Shown here: positions 41,082 to 51,022 of the stretch, in pieces | Layout of the letters: each line of letters begins with the position of its first letter | Numbering within the stretch: the first letter of the stretch is position 1 | Source: an uncultured Bacteroidia bacterium | GTDB lineage: Bacteria; Bacteroidota; Bacteroidia; Bacteroidales; UBA932 | DNA: 64,000 bases | Direction: 5' to 3' | Assembly (NCBI GenBank): GCA_902785825.1 | Contig: CACZZZ010000001.1 | Span: 62,001-126,000 of the forward strand | Position numbers and translations under genes: made by a program | Notes under the pieces: generated by a model | The model's database searches: none | What the model saw: only the letters and a program-made list of their open reading frames with translations | Told to the model about the DNA's origin: nothing

Positions 41082-42103
41082 AAAAGTGGGCTATAGCTTT
41101 GCTCTTCGCCGCCCTTGTTGCGGTCGTTGTCGCCGGAGCCGTCGGGGGACGGTGGTACGGAGACAACCGCAAGCCTAATTTCACCAGCAATCACGAGATG
41201 TTCATCTATCCAGGGATGAGCGTTTCCAAGTTGGTTGAGTCTATCCCGGACAGTGTCGTGTCCCGTAGGCGTAGCCTCGAGAGAGTTATGTCCGAACTGT
41301 CCGACGAGGACCTGAAGCCTGGCCATTATGTGATAGAGAAAGGTAAACCCAGCATCTATGTGCCGAGGATGCTGAAGGCTGGGTGGCAGACTCCCGTGAA
41401 TCTGACCCTGTCCGGTACTATGCGGCAGAAATCAGTGATAGCCAGGAAGATATCCCGGCAGATGATGATGGATTCCACCACCGTCATGCGGGCTCTTGAG
41501 GATAAGGCTCTTCTCTCGTCGTACGGTTTCACTCCGGACGATGTTTTCTCCCTTTTTATCCCCGACACCTATCAGGTCTATTGGACTGACTCAATGAAAG
41601 AAGTCTTGGACAAGCAGAAAGCGGCTTACGATGATTTCTGGACCGCGGATAACCTTAAACTCGCGAGTGCCCAAGGGTTGACTCCCAAGGAAGTATCTAT
41701 TGTCGCCTCTATCGTGAAGTCCGAGTCCAATCATGAGCCTGAATATCCTTCGATAGCCGGGGTGTACCTAAACCGTCTCCACCAGGGGATGCGTCTGCAG
41801 GCTGACCCTACTGTAGCCTTCTGTTTCGGATATACCCTTAACAGGATCCTTTATAAACACTTGGAGATTGATTCCCCGTATAATACCTATCTCCATGAGG
41901 GACTCCCTCCAGGACCTATTTGTGTGCCCGACCGGGCCAGCCTGAACGCCGTGCTTAATCCTGACAGGCACGGATACCTCTATTTCTGCGCCAGTGCGGC
42001 TATGGATGGAACCCATAAATTCGCGGCCACCTTGTCCGAGCATAATCGGAACGCCAGGGAGTTCCAACGAGCGCTGGATGTTAGACGATACTCTGGGAAA
42101 TAA
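41078..42103 (+). CDS. mltG: Endolytic murein transglycosylase
   Basis: MltG cleaves nascent glycan strands in the inner membrane and sets their length. One N-terminal transmembrane helix (residues about 4-24) precedes a LysM-like subdomain and the YceG catalytic domain with VASIVKSESNHEPEYPSIAGVYLNRL, where the Glu of KSE is the expected catalytic residue, followed by GMRLQADPTVAF and SPYNTYLHEGLPPGPI. Length 341 is normal. It overlaps the glucosaminidase gene by four bases and precedes rel. Confidence 0.94.
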   Translation: MKKWAIALLFAALVAVVVAGAVGGRWYGDNRKPNFTSNHEMFIYPGMSVSKLVESIPDSVVSRRRSLERVMSELSDEDLKPGHYVIEKGKPSIYVPRMLKAGWQTPVNLTLSGTMRQKSVIARKISRQMMMDSTTVMRALEDKALLSSYGFTPDDVFSLFIPDTYQVYWTDSMKEVLDKQKAAYDDFWTADNLKLASAQGLTPKEVSIVASIVKSESNHEPEYPSIAGVYLNRLHQGMRLQADPTVAFCFGYTLNRILYKHLEIDSPYNTYLHEGLPPGPICVPDRASLNAVLNPDRHGYLYFCASAAMDGTHKFAATLSEHNRNAREFQRALDVRRYSGK

Positions 42104-42124
42104 CTGTGTAATAGATTATTAGAG

Positions 42125-44299
42125 ATGGAAGACAGGATCCAGAGATTATTCCCACAGTTCGACGGAGCCGGTCAGGCTCTCGTCCGGAAGGCCTATGATG
42201 TGGCTCTGGCGGCTCTTGAGGGAAAGACCAGGGAGAATGGGCATCCTTTCATGGAGCATCCGGAGAACGTCGCCCTGATCGCTACCGACGAGATAGGCCT
42301 CCCCGCCGAGTGCGCCGCGGCTGTTTTTCTCCATGAGGCCATCCGCATGGGCTCCTGTCATCCTGAGCGAAGCGAAGGATCTGTCCTCGCGTCATTCCCG
42401 GTCGATGTCGTCAAGATGGTTGAGGGACTCAATAAGATCTCCACAATCAAACCTAAAGACACACGTCTCGAGGCCGAGAACTACAAGAAACTGATCGTTC
42501 AGTACTCGGCGGATCCCCGTGTTACGGTCCTCAAGATCGCTGACAGGCTCGAGGTCATGCGTAACCTCGATGTCTTTCCCAAAAGCTCAAGGGACAACAA
42601 GATACTCGAGACCTTGATGCTTTATATTCCCCTTGCTCACCAGCTCGGTCTTTATAATATAAAGCGTGAGATGGAGGACATCTATTTCCGCTACACTGAT
42701 CCAGTCGAATACCGGGCTATCACGAACAAACTCAAGGCGACAGAGAGGGATCGGGAAAGACTGATGATGGAGTTCATCCAGCCGCTGAAGAAAGAGCTCT
42801 CCGACGAAGGTATCAAGTATAAGCTCAAGATAAGGACTAAGGCGGCATATTCAATATGGACGAAAATGCGCAAGCAGAAGGTCCCTTTCGAGGGAGTCTT
42901 CGACGTCTTCGCCATTCGTTTCATCATTGATTGTGAGCCGGATCCGAAAGTGGAGAAAGATCTCTGTTGGAAGGTTTTCTCGTATGTCACTAAAGAGTAT
43001 GAGCAGGACACCGGGCGCCTTCGTGACTGGATAACCAATCCGAAGCCAAACGGTTATGAGTCTTTGCATATCACTGTAAAGAACAGGCGTGGAGCTTATA
43101 TCGAGGTGCAGATCCGTACCAGGAGGATGGATGAGGAGGCGGAGAATGGCCAAGCCGCTCACTGGTCTTACAAGGGAGTCCGGCATGAGGCCCAGATGGA
43201 CAAATGGCTGACATCGGTAAGATATGCCCTTGAGCATCCAAGCGAGGGCAATCCAGAGGACCTTCCGGAGCCGCCTTCCAAGGAAATATTCGTGTTTACC
43301 CCGACCGGGGAATTGCGGATTCTTTCCGCTGGGGCTACCGTCCTGGATTTCGCTTTCAACATTCACACTGGCCTTGGGGTTCGCTGTACGGGAGCTAAGG
43401 TCAACGGCAAGGCCGTCTCTATCCGTGAGCGGCTCAAGACCGGGGACGTGGTCGAGATCATGTCCGGCAAAAACCAGAAGCCTTCGACTGACTGGTTGAA
43501 TTTTGTGGTGACCTCCAAGGCCAGAAGCAGGATTAAAAAAGAGCTGGATGAGGAGGAATATAAGAAAGCCGCGGCCGGAAGGGAACTTCTTGGCAGACGT
43601 CTGAAGAACTGGAAACTGGAGTTCCCGGACGACATGATCGCGGAGTACCTGAAAAAGATCAAGTACACTACCCAGAATTCCTTCTATGCGGCCATTGCCG
43701 ATTCGGTGATAGATGTCAATGATGTAAAGAATTTCATCCAGGAGCACGACAAGATAGCCGCTCTCGCGGTCGATGCCGCCAAGGAGGCCGAGGCTGCCAG
43801 GATAAATACAAGGTCAGAGGAGTGGGAGGGCAGGCAGGCGTCCGATGATATTCTTGTCCTCAACGCCAAAGATCTGAAAGGCCTTGATTATAAGATGGCT
43901 AAATGCTGCCACCCGGTCTTCGGAGATGATGTTTTCGGGTTTGTGACCAGGACTGAAGGCATCAAGATCCACCGTATCTCATGTCCCAATGCCTCGAGGC
44001 TCATCAGCACTTATCCATACCGCATTCAGAAAGTCCGCTGGGCTGACACACCTTCCGGAGGCAGTTTCCAGGGGACACTTAAGGTTGTCACTGGCATCGA
44101 GCCGTCCGTGATTGGCCGTATCACTGAGGTCGTGGGGTCTTTCAAGGCTTCTCTCCGGTCGTTCAACGTCTCTGAGAACGGACGCAACGGCACTTATGAG
44201 ATCACGATGAGGATCAGTGTACCGTCAAATATGGAACTTGACAAGGTGATATCCCAGATCAAGAACCTCCGGCATGTTGTCAAAGTCAGCAGGGTCTAG
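42125..44299 (+). CDS. rel: RelA/SpoT family (p)ppGpp synthetase with a degenerate hydrolase domain
   Basis: The 724-residue protein has all the parts of a long RSH enzyme. The N-terminal hydrolase region is degenerate: the HD pair is His70-Glu71 in FLHEAIR, and residues 78-86 (CHPERSEGS) are a repeat insertion directly after it. The synthetase domain is intact ([49 protein letters not shown]). TGS ([23 protein letters not shown]), a [14 protein letters not shown] region and a C-terminal ACT domain follow. It probably only makes the alarmone, with another SpoT elsewhere to degrade it. The stop codon overlaps that of convergent uvrB. Confidence 0.93.
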   Translation: MEDRIQRLFPQFDGAGQALVRKAYDVALAALEGKTRENGHPFMEHPENVALIATDEIGLPAECAAAVFLHEAIRMGSCHPERSEGSVLASFPVDVVKMVEGLNKISTIKPKDTRLEAENYKKLIVQYSADPRVTVLKIADRLEVMRNLDVFPKSSRDNKILETLMLYIPLAHQLGLYNIKREMEDIYFRYTDPVEYRAITNKLKATERDRERLMMEFIQPLKKELSDEGIKYKLKIRTKAAYSIWTKMRKQKVPFEGVFDVFAIRFIIDCEPDPKVEKDLCWKVFSYVTKEYEQDTGRLRDWITNPKPNGYESLHITVKNRRGAYIEVQIRTRRMDEEAENGQAAHWSYKGVRHEAQMDKWLTSVRYALEHPSEGNPEDLPEPPSKEIFVFTPTGELRILSAGATVLDFAFNIHTGLGVRCTGAKVNGKAVSIRERLKTGDVVEIMSGKNQKPSTDWLNFVVTSKARSRIKKELDEEEYKKAAAGRELLGRRLKNWKLEFPDDMIAEYLKKIKYTTQNSFYAAIADSVIDVNDVKNFIQEHDKIAALAVDAAKEAEAARINTRSEEWEGRQASDDILVLNAKDLKGLDYKMAKCCHPVFGDDVFGFVTRTEGIKIHRISCPNASRLISTYPYRIQKVRWADTPSGGSFQGTLKVVTGIEPSVIGRITEVVGSFKASLRSFNVSENGRNGTYEITMRISVPSNMELDKVISQIKNLRHVVKVSRV
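42356..42382 (+). repeat. 27-base palindromic repeat in the rel hydrolase domain
   Basis: It carries TGAGCGAAGCGAAGGAT, flanked by ATCCT and AGGAT arms, and is read as nine codons CHPERSEGS. The reading frame is the same as in the TonB receptor copy. Confidence 0.9.
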
Positions 44300-46467
44300 T
44301 TTTTCCAGACTTTAAGATATTCCTGTAGCGCCCACATCTCGTCGCGGTACTTCGCTGCCTGGCTGAAATCCAGCTCGGCGGCTGAGTGTTCCATCCTGCG
44401 TTTGTCTTCCGCGATTGTCTTCTCGATCTGCTCCCGGCTCATAGCCCTGATCACAGGGTCTTGAAGTACCGCCGCAAGGTCTGCCTTGACGTAACCATCG
44501 ACGTATGCCGTGTTGCCTTCCCGCTTGGAGTCATGTCCGAGCCCCACTGATATTGAGCCCTTTCCAAGTTCGCTGGGATTGGGAATATATGTCGGATCCG
44601 ACACCGAGTCCTTGGCGCTGACCCTGCCGCTTGGTCCGTTGGCCACCCTTGGATTGACCGCCGGAGTACCGTAGAGCTCGGAGGCGAGAATATTCCTCTT
44701 GACTTCCACCTGGGTCGGGGTGATCCCGTGGATCTTGTTGTATTCCATTTGCTTGGTGCGACGGCGGTTGGTTTCCCTGATGGTTTCTTCCATGGAATCT
44801 GTGACCGTGTCCGCATACATGATGACGAGTCCGTTGACGTTCCTGGCCGCTCGTCCGGCTGTCTGGGTGAGCGCTCTTCCAGAGCGTAGGAAACCCTCCT
44901 TGTCGGCATCAAGAATAGCCACAAGGGAGACAGTGGGGATGTCAAGGCCTTCCCTGAGAAGGTTGACGCCAACCAGCACGTCGAACAGACCGTTCTTGAA
45001 ATCCTCGATAATCTCCACGCGCTCGGAGGTGTCCACGTCGGAGTGGATGTACCGGACCCTCACGCCGATCCTGTCCAGATAGTCGGTCAGCTCCTCAGCC
45101 ATCCTCTTGGTTAGGGTTGTGACAAGGATTCTCTCGTCATTTTCCGCCCTCTTGCGGATCTCTTCCACCAGGTCGTCCACCTGGTTTTTCGTCGGTCGAA
45201 CCTCTATCGGCGGATCCAGAAGCCCGGTAGGGCGCACAACCTGCTCTACCACAAGACCTTCCGAACGATCCAACTCATAATCGGCTGGAGTGGCGCTGAC
45301 ATATACCTTCTGCCCGGTGATCTCGTTGAACTCGTCGAATTTCAACGGACGGTTATCCGCCGCGGCCGGGAGCCTGAAACCATATTCAACCAAAACAGAC
45401 TTGCGGGAGTGGTCACCACCGTACATGGCCCTTATCTGGGGAATGGTGACGTGGCTCTCGTCGATGAAAGTGATAAAATCGTTCGGGAAATAGTCGATTA
45501 GGCAGAAAGGTCTCTGTCCTGGCTTGCGGCCGTCCAGATACCGGGAGTAGTTCTCAATCCCGGGGCAGTATCCCATCTCCTTGATCATCTCAAGATCGTT
45601 CTCAACCCTTTGCTGTAAGCGTTTGGCTTCCAGTCCCTTGCCAATGTCGTTGAAGTAGTCGATCTGGGCCTTGAGATCGTCCTGGATCATGCTGACCGCC
45701 TTGATGCTCCTTTCCCTGGTCGTAACGAAATTGGTGGCGGGGAATATCGGCACTTCATCCAAGTCCTCGATCCTTGCCCCGGTGACAGGGTCGATCAGCG
45801 ACAAGGATTCCACCTCGTCCCCGAAGAACTCTATCCGGACAGCCTCGTCGGAACCTCCGAGGAACACATCCACAGTGTCGCCACGCACGCGGAAAGTGCC
45901 TCGCTTGAAATCCACTTCCGTCCGGCTGTAGTTGGCGTCCACGAGATGGTACAGCAGTCGGGTAAGCGAGCGTGTCTCTCCTCTTTTCACCGTCACGGAC
46001 TGGGCGTGGAAGTCCTCGGGATTGCCGATGCCGTACAGGCAGGAGACGCTGGAGACCACGATAACATCCCTTCTTCCGGACATCAACGCTGAAGCGGCGG
46101 ACAGACGGAGCTTGTCGATCTGGTCATTGATACTCAAGTCTTTCTCGATATATGTGTCCGTTGTCGGGAGGTAGGCTTCCGGCTGGTAATAATCGTAGTA
46201 GGACACGAAATACTCTACGGCGTTGGACGGGAAAAAGCTTTTGAACTCGCCATATAACTGTGCCGCCAGGGTTTTGTTGTGGCTCAACACCAGCGCCGGC
46301 CTCTGAAGCCTCTCGATGACGTTCGCCATAGTGAAGGTCTTGCCGGATCCGGTCACTCCAAGAAGGGTGATATCTCCGACTCCTTGCTTCAACGCCTCGC
46401 AAAGCCCATTGATGGCCTCCGGCTGGTCTCCGGAGGGTTTATATGCCGATTCAAGTCTGAATTTCAT
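44296..46467 (-). CDS. uvrB: Excinuclease ABC subunit B
   Basis: UvrB verifies damage and opens DNA in nucleotide excision repair. The 723-residue protein has Walker A GVTGSGKT at 37-44, the beta-hairpin [21 protein letters not shown] (written in the standard UvrB position, residues about 92-112), the DEADx-like FIDESHVT, motif [11 protein letters not shown], and a C-terminal UVR motif ([11 protein letters not shown]). Its stop overlaps the rel stop by four bases (CTAG). The S4 protein gene is 14 bases upstream on the same strand. Confidence 0.95.
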   Translation of the reverse strand: MKFRLESAYKPSGDQPEAINGLCEALKQGVGDITLLGVTGSGKTFTMANVIERLQRPALVLSHNKTLAAQLYGEFKSFFPSNAVEYFVSYYDYYQPEAYLPTTDTYIEKDLSINDQIDKLRLSAASALMSGRRDVIVVSSVSCLYGIGNPEDFHAQSVTVKRGETRSLTRLLYHLVDANYSRTEVDFKRGTFRVRGDTVDVFLGGSDEAVRIEFFGDEVESLSLIDPVTGARIEDLDEVPIFPATNFVTTRERSIKAVSMIQDDLKAQIDYFNDIGKGLEAKRLQQRVENDLEMIKEMGYCPGIENYSRYLDGRKPGQRPFCLIDYFPNDFITFIDESHVTIPQIRAMYGGDHSRKSVLVEYGFRLPAAADNRPLKFDEFNEITGQKVYVSATPADYELDRSEGLVVEQVVRPTGLLDPPIEVRPTKNQVDDLVEEIRKRAENDERILVTTLTKRMAEELTDYLDRIGVRVRYIHSDVDTSERVEIIEDFKNGLFDVLVGVNLLREGLDIPTVSLVAILDADKEGFLRSGRALTQTAGRAARNVNGLVIMYADTVTDSMEETIRETNRRRTKQMEYNKIHGITPTQVEVKRNILASELYGTPAVNPRVANGPSGRVSAKDSVSDPTYIPNPSELGKGSISVGLGHDSKREGNTAYVDGYVKADLAAVLQDPVIRAMSREQIEKTIAEDKRRMEHSAAELDFSQAAKYRDEMWALQEYLKVWKN

Positions 46468-46481
46468 AGCGTTCCGGATGC

Positions 46482-46913
46482 TTAGTTGTCCCCATCTTCG
46501 TCATCATCGTCCAGATCGTACTGAACGGCGATGTCGAATTTGTCCCAAGCCTCCTCCATCTCCCGTCTCTCTTTCTTGGTGGGCCGTCCGGTTCCCCTGT
46601 CCCTTTTCAGGAAGAAAGTCTCCACAGGAGCCCTTAACTTGTCAAGCTCCTCCTGCGGAGTGAGATTGTCCGCGAAATCCGGGACAAGCTTCGCTCCCAG
46701 ACGGTGCTGGGGGATTTGTCTCAGTTTGTAAGTATACTGGATGATCCCCTTGTGGACATTGATAGTCTCCCCAGGCTTTACCAACCTGGAGGGTTTCACG
46801 TTCGAGCCGTCTATCTTGACTTTACCGCCTTTGCAGGCCTCGGTCGCCTCTGTCCTGGTCTTGAAGACTCTAAGTGCCCAGAGGACTTTGTCTATCCTGT
46901 CAGATTCAGCCAT
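46482..46913 (-). CDS. S4-domain RNA-binding protein (Hsp15/HslR type)
   Basis: The 143-residue product has a single S4 domain from residue 6 ([38 protein letters not shown]). Hsp15-like proteins bind stalled 50S subunits and free nascent chains. The tail is charged with an Asp/Glu stretch at the end. It is four bases downstream of manA and followed by uvrB. Confidence 0.88.
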   Translation of the reverse strand: MAESDRIDKVLWALRVFKTRTEATEACKGGKVKIDGSNVKPSRLVKPGETINVHKGIIQYTYKLRQIPQHRLGAKLVPDFADNLTPQEELDKLRAPVETFFLKRDRGTGRPTKKERREMEEAWDKFDIAVQYDLDDDDEDGDN

Positions 46914-46917
46914 GGTC

Positions 46918-47910
46918 TCAGTTCCAATTTCTAATGTGAGGATCCGGAGTCTCAGGCTCCTCAGGGGTGCCTATATAAGGGTCCGGATCGCTTTTCTTTT
47001 GCGGTACGGCTTCCAGGAGAACGGTTTCTTCCTTTGCCGGAAGCATCAGGAAATCATTGACTTCTGATGGAACCATAACAGAATGGCCGGCCTTGAAGGC
47101 TACCTGGGCGAAATTGTCAGCTCCAGGTCCCGGCTGGATGACAGCCTCGCCGCTTACACAGTGATAGACAGCGAAATCACCCGGCTGCTCACTGAATATG
47201 TGAAGCGGGTTCTTAAGCTCCATTCGTGTCACTTTGAAACCGTCGTCCGCGGAAGGAACGGCGGGGGTATATTTCCGGAAATCGATCAGGTCGAAGGCCT
47301 CCTCAAGAAGGAGGTCCTCTCCGTCGGGAAGCTCTATTCCCCAATTATGGACACTTAACGTAAGTTCCGAACTCTCACCTATTTCCACTATTTTCAATCC
47401 AGGCCCGGCGGCGAATAATGTGCCGGGTTTGATTAGGATCATATCCCCGGCTTTCGGACATGTCTCATTGAGGATGTCCCTTAGCGATCCTTCCTGACAC
47501 CTGCGGTAAAAATCCCCGGCATCGATATCCTTCTTAAGCCCAAGATACATCCTCGCGTCGTTTGAGGCTTCTTGGATGTACCAGAGTGAAGTCTTTCCCA
47601 GAGAATCGTAGCGTTCCTCCGCGACATCGTCAGGCACGTTGACCTGAAGCGGTTGCCATCCTGATGTTTTGATGACCTTGACCATAATAGGGAATTGAAG
47701 ACCATAGTACTCAAAAGAGTCGTCACCAACCACCCGCTCAAGGTAAGTTCCCATCAATTCACTCATGGTGTTGCCGCCGAACCATCCTCCGGATATCATC
47801 GAATCCACGAATCCCAGATCGGCAATCTGGTAGCTTACCGTGCCCCAGGAAACCTCGGAACTGTCCTCGAGGAAGGTTACGGGATATAATTTCTTCTCGT
47901 TGTTGTCCAT
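46918..47910 (-). CDS. manA: Class I mannose-6-phosphate isomerase
   Basis: ManA interconverts mannose-6-phosphate and fructose-6-phosphate with a zinc centre. The 330-residue cupin-fold protein shows FPIMVKVIKTSGWQPLQVNVPDD, the KTSLWYIQEA region, and DMILIKPGTLFAAGPGLKIVEIGE with zinc-site positions shared with the short manA of Bacteroidota. The usual QVH zinc motif is changed to QVNVPDD, so a metal ligand may be replaced. A -7 box lies 18 bases upstream of its ATG, within the end of addA. Confidence 0.82.
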   Translation of the reverse strand: MDNNEKKLYPVTFLEDSSEVSWGTVSYQIADLGFVDSMISGGWFGGNTMSELMGTYLERVVGDDSFEYYGLQFPIMVKVIKTSGWQPLQVNVPDDVAEERYDSLGKTSLWYIQEASNDARMYLGLKKDIDAGDFYRRCQEGSLRDILNETCPKAGDMILIKPGTLFAAGPGLKIVEIGESSELTLSVHNWGIELPDGEDLLLEEAFDLIDFRKYTPAVPSADDGFKVTRMELKNPLHIFSEQPGDFAVYHCVSGEAVIQPGPGADNFAQVAFKAGHSVMVPSEVNDFLMLPAKEETVLLEAVPQKKSDPDPYIGTPEEPETPDPHIRNWN

Positions 47911-47928
47911 ATATTATCTCTTGGTCTC

Positions 47929-47936
47929 CAAAGATA
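47929..47936 (-). promoter_or_regulatory. -7 promoter box of manA
   Basis: On the minus strand TATCTTTG matches TAnnTTTG and lies 18 bases before the manA ATG. No clear -33 element is found. The box lies between addA and manA, in the short gap after the addA stop. Confidence 0.6.
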
Positions 47937-47943
47937 CAAAAAG

Positions 47944-50900
47944 TCATTCAACTTCGTCGGTAGAAACGTACCAAAGCGCGGTAGTTACCTTTTCGTAGCC
48001 AAGTCTCCGGTAGATGGACGCGTATCTGGCGACCTGGGAGCGGTATCTCGGGTTTTTCTGTCCGAACTTGTAGTCGATGATTGTGACCGCGCCATCCTTG
48101 ATAACAACCCTGTCCGGCCTCCATTCCCTGCCGTCTGAGTCGATAAGTGAGGTCTCGTTCAGGATCTTAGCCCCTTCTTCAGGGAACCATTCCGGGTGGG
48201 CGGCTATCCTTCCGGAGAGCAGATCCAGCACTTCCCGCTCCCTGGAAGTCTCGAGATCTCCGGAATTCACGGCCAGGCGGGTGGAAGCTTCAAGGTCGGA
48301 TGGAACGCGTACTCTTGAGAGTATGTCGTGAAGCACTGTCCCATTGTGCCTCGCGCTCGCGGCCGCCGCGCCTTCCTCCGTGAAATAATCCAGAGCCTCA
48401 GAAGAAATCCTGAGCCGTCCTCTCTCCCCGTCGCTTCCGGAGGAAGTCCCGTTAAGAGGGAATGAGGGATATCCAGTCTCCCGGGAACCGATCGGAGATT
48501 CCTTCCTTTCCATCGATGAGAAATCGTACATCTCTCCTTTACGGAATATCACCAGCTCTCCCGAATCTTTCACCTCTTTTGAGAAACCGGTCAGAAGATC
48601 TTGATTGTCAAGATATTCCATTAGTATTCCCGCCATGCTCTTATCCGGGGAGCATCCGATGTCGGAGATAATGGTCATCCCCTTCGAGGCCCTGGTGAGG
48701 GCGACATAGTATGTGTTGATATTGTCTATGTACTGGAGGAGAAGCTCTTTATTGTAGTCTTCCTCGAAAAGGGTTCCGGCGCTTGTGGACGAGAGGCTCA
48801 CGTCAAACGCGGCTTTCCCGAGCCCTTCCAGAGGGGTGCCTTCAACATCCGGAACCGTCCAGGAGCAACCTGCCCTGTACAGACCTACTTTCTCTGAATA
48901 TGGCAGGATCACATACGGGAACTCAAGCCCTTTAGACTTGTGTATGGTCATCACCCGGATGGCGCCAGCGTCAGCGGGAGAACTGACTTTGGGGTCGTCT
49001 CCGTCTTCCCATGTCTTTAGGAAAGAGTCCAGAGAATTGCCGTTTGTCGCCACATGGTCCTGCACGTAATCCATGAACGACTGCAGGTACAAGGTCTCAT
49101 TGTCTAATGCCTCGCCCTCTTCACCATCTTTGAGTATTCTCACCAGCTGCTCGCACAGATCCGTCAGGGAGTGGTATGAGATGTCCCCGGCGTCAAAGCC
49201 GGCCTCACGGGCAAGGAAGGATCCGATAGTGTCTTCCGGGTTCCTTACCGATGAGAGCAGTGACACCAGTTTCCTTACGGTGGGGGATGACTTAAGGCGC
49301 AGGGAATCGTCGGAGATCACGTTCAGCCCGTTCTCCATCAGGAAGGAAGCCACTGAAGATCCTTCTGAGTTGTTCCTCACCAGGACTGTGATGTCGCCAG
49401 GATGAGCTCCCGCTTCCATTACCTTCCTGATTGTCTGGAGAATATGCTGTTCCTGATCATCGGCGCCGCAGAAAATCGCCTCGACGAGGCCTTCCGCCGG
49501 ATCTTTGGTCATCGCCACTTGGCTTTCGAAAACGCCATCCTCTCTCTTGCCGTAGATAGAGGACACTGACATTCCATCCTCTCCATTACCGGATTTGCTG
49601 TCAAGGCGGCCTGCCGCATACGCGAAGAAATCGTTGTTGAAACCGACCAGTCCCCGAAGGCTTCTCCAATTGCCCTTAAGGCTTTCCTGTCCGGCTCCCG
49701 GGAATTGTCCGGCCACGTCCTTCGCCATAAGCTTCCAGTCAGAGCCTCTCCAGCGGTAGATGCTTTGCTTGACATCTCCGACAAGCAGGTTCTCCAGTCC
49801 TTGGGAGTCGCTGTTGGCTATCAGCGGCTTGAAATTATCCCATTGGACCCTGGATGTGTCCTGGAACTCGTCGAGAAGGAAATGCTCGAATCTCACGCCG
49901 AGTTTCTCGTAGATGAAAGGCGCGTCAGCTCCGTCGATAATGTTTTTCAGGATGACATTGGAGTCGTCTATGCTTAGTACATTCTTCTCTTTCAGGAGGT
50001 TTTGGAATTCGGTGCGAAGCTCGGACGCGATCCCGAGCCCTCCGATCTGACCTACCAGGATCTTGGCTGTCCGGTAGGCCTTGGAACCGTTCTCATAGAT
50101 TGCCACCAGTTTTGCCGCCGGTTTGGCCAACACGCCCTCGAGTCCGGCGTAACGCGGCTGGTCGTCTTTCTTGAACCAGGAACCGAAGTTCAACGCTCTT
50201 CTTCTGAAAGCCTCTGTCAGCTCCGGAACCTTCGCGAGGCCCTTCCCCATGAAACCACTGTAAGTGTCGAATGTAGATAACCCATTATCAGAGAACGCCT
50301 TCTCAACATCAGAGGCCGCTTCCGCCATCTCTTTCTCAAAGTTGGAGATCACGCTTCTCATCAGTTTTCTCATGTACGCCAGACGCTCTTTTGAGTAGGT
50401 TTTCTCCTCATCTATGCCATATTCCTCAATCACCGCCCTGAGCTCGTCAGACTTGAGCCTTGAGGCCATGTCGTTGAGACCTTTCTCCAGATTAGGTCTC
50501 TTGCCCTGCTCAAGCTGCTCCATCATGTTGTCACTCAGCCAATTGAGTAGATTCTTATCATCTTCTGTCAGCGAATCAAGTATCCTATCGACAGTCTCAG
50601 ACACGAGAGCCTGCTTGTCCAGTTCGACCTGGTAGGAGGCGAACTGTCCTATCTCCCTCGAGAATGCTTTGAGGGTTTGCTGGAAGAAACGGTCTATCGT
50701 GCTGACAGAGAAAGCGCTATAGTCATGTAGAATACGCAGGAGAATGTCTCCCGCCCTTTCTTTCAAAGCCTCTGACGAGGGTAACAGCGAGGGCACGAAA
50801 TCGCTCTCGTAGGAAGACTTCCCGGGGTCTGTGGCCAGCAGGTGCAGCTCCTTAAGGATCCTGCTCTTCATCTCGTCGGTGGCCTTGTTGGTGAAGGTGA

Positions 50901-51018
50901 CGGCCAGGATGTGTCTGTAGGTATATGGGTCATTGTTCGACAACAGGAGCCTGATGTAAGTCTTAGCCAGGCTGTATGTCTTGCCGGAACCGGCTGAAGC
51001 TCTCAATATCTTTATCAT
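47944..51018 (-). CDS. addA: UvrD/AddA-type helicase-nuclease
   Basis: The 1024-residue protein has a Rep/UvrD helicase core (Walker A ASAGSGKTYS at residues 8-17, LAVTFTNKATDEM, DEFQDTSRVQW, VMTIHKSKGLEFPYVILP, ALTRASKGM) and a C-terminal PD-(D/E)XK nuclease (REWRPDRVVIKDG and IIDYKFGQ). With AddB it processes double-strand breaks for RecA loading. It follows addB by five bases on the same strand. Confidence 0.92.
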   Translation of the reverse strand: MIKILRASAGSGKTYSLAKTYIRLLLSNNDPYTYRHILAVTFTNKATDEMKSRILKELHLLATDPGKSSYESDFVPSLLPSSEALKERAGDILLRILHDYSAFSVSTIDRFFQQTLKAFSREIGQFASYQVELDKQALVSETVDRILDSLTEDDKNLLNWLSDNMMEQLEQGKRPNLEKGLNDMASRLKSDELRAVIEEYGIDEEKTYSKERLAYMRKLMRSVISNFEKEMAEAASDVEKAFSDNGLSTFDTYSGFMGKGLAKVPELTEAFRRRALNFGSWFKKDDQPRYAGLEGVLAKPAAKLVAIYENGSKAYRTAKILVGQIGGLGIASELRTEFQNLLKEKNVLSIDDSNVILKNIIDGADAPFIYEKLGVRFEHFLLDEFQDTSRVQWDNFKPLIANSDSQGLENLLVGDVKQSIYRWRGSDWKLMAKDVAGQFPGAGQESLKGNWRSLRGLVGFNNDFFAYAAGRLDSKSGNGEDGMSVSSIYGKREDGVFESQVAMTKDPAEGLVEAIFCGADDQEQHILQTIRKVMEAGAHPGDITVLVRNNSEGSSVASFLMENGLNVISDDSLRLKSSPTVRKLVSLLSSVRNPEDTIGSFLAREAGFDAGDISYHSLTDLCEQLVRILKDGEEGEALDNETLYLQSFMDYVQDHVATNGNSLDSFLKTWEDGDDPKVSSPADAGAIRVMTIHKSKGLEFPYVILPYSEKVGLYRAGCSWTVPDVEGTPLEGLGKAAFDVSLSSTSAGTLFEEDYNKELLLQYIDNINTYYVALTRASKGMTIISDIGCSPDKSMAGILMEYLDNQDLLTGFSKEVKDSGELVIFRKGEMYDFSSMERKESPIGSRETGYPSFPLNGTSSGSDGERGRLRISSEALDYFTEEGAAAASARHNGTVLHDILSRVRVPSDLEASTRLAVNSGDLETSREREVLDLLSGRIAAHPEWFPEEGAKILNETSLIDSDGREWRPDRVVIKDGAVTIIDYKFGQKNPRYRSQVARYASIYRRLGYEKVTTALWYVSTDEVE

Positions 51019-51022
51019 AGCC

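Noticed and set aside
42851..43747. 298-codon minus-strand frame opposite rel
   Set aside because: It overlaps the conserved synthetase domain and shows no recognisable motif.
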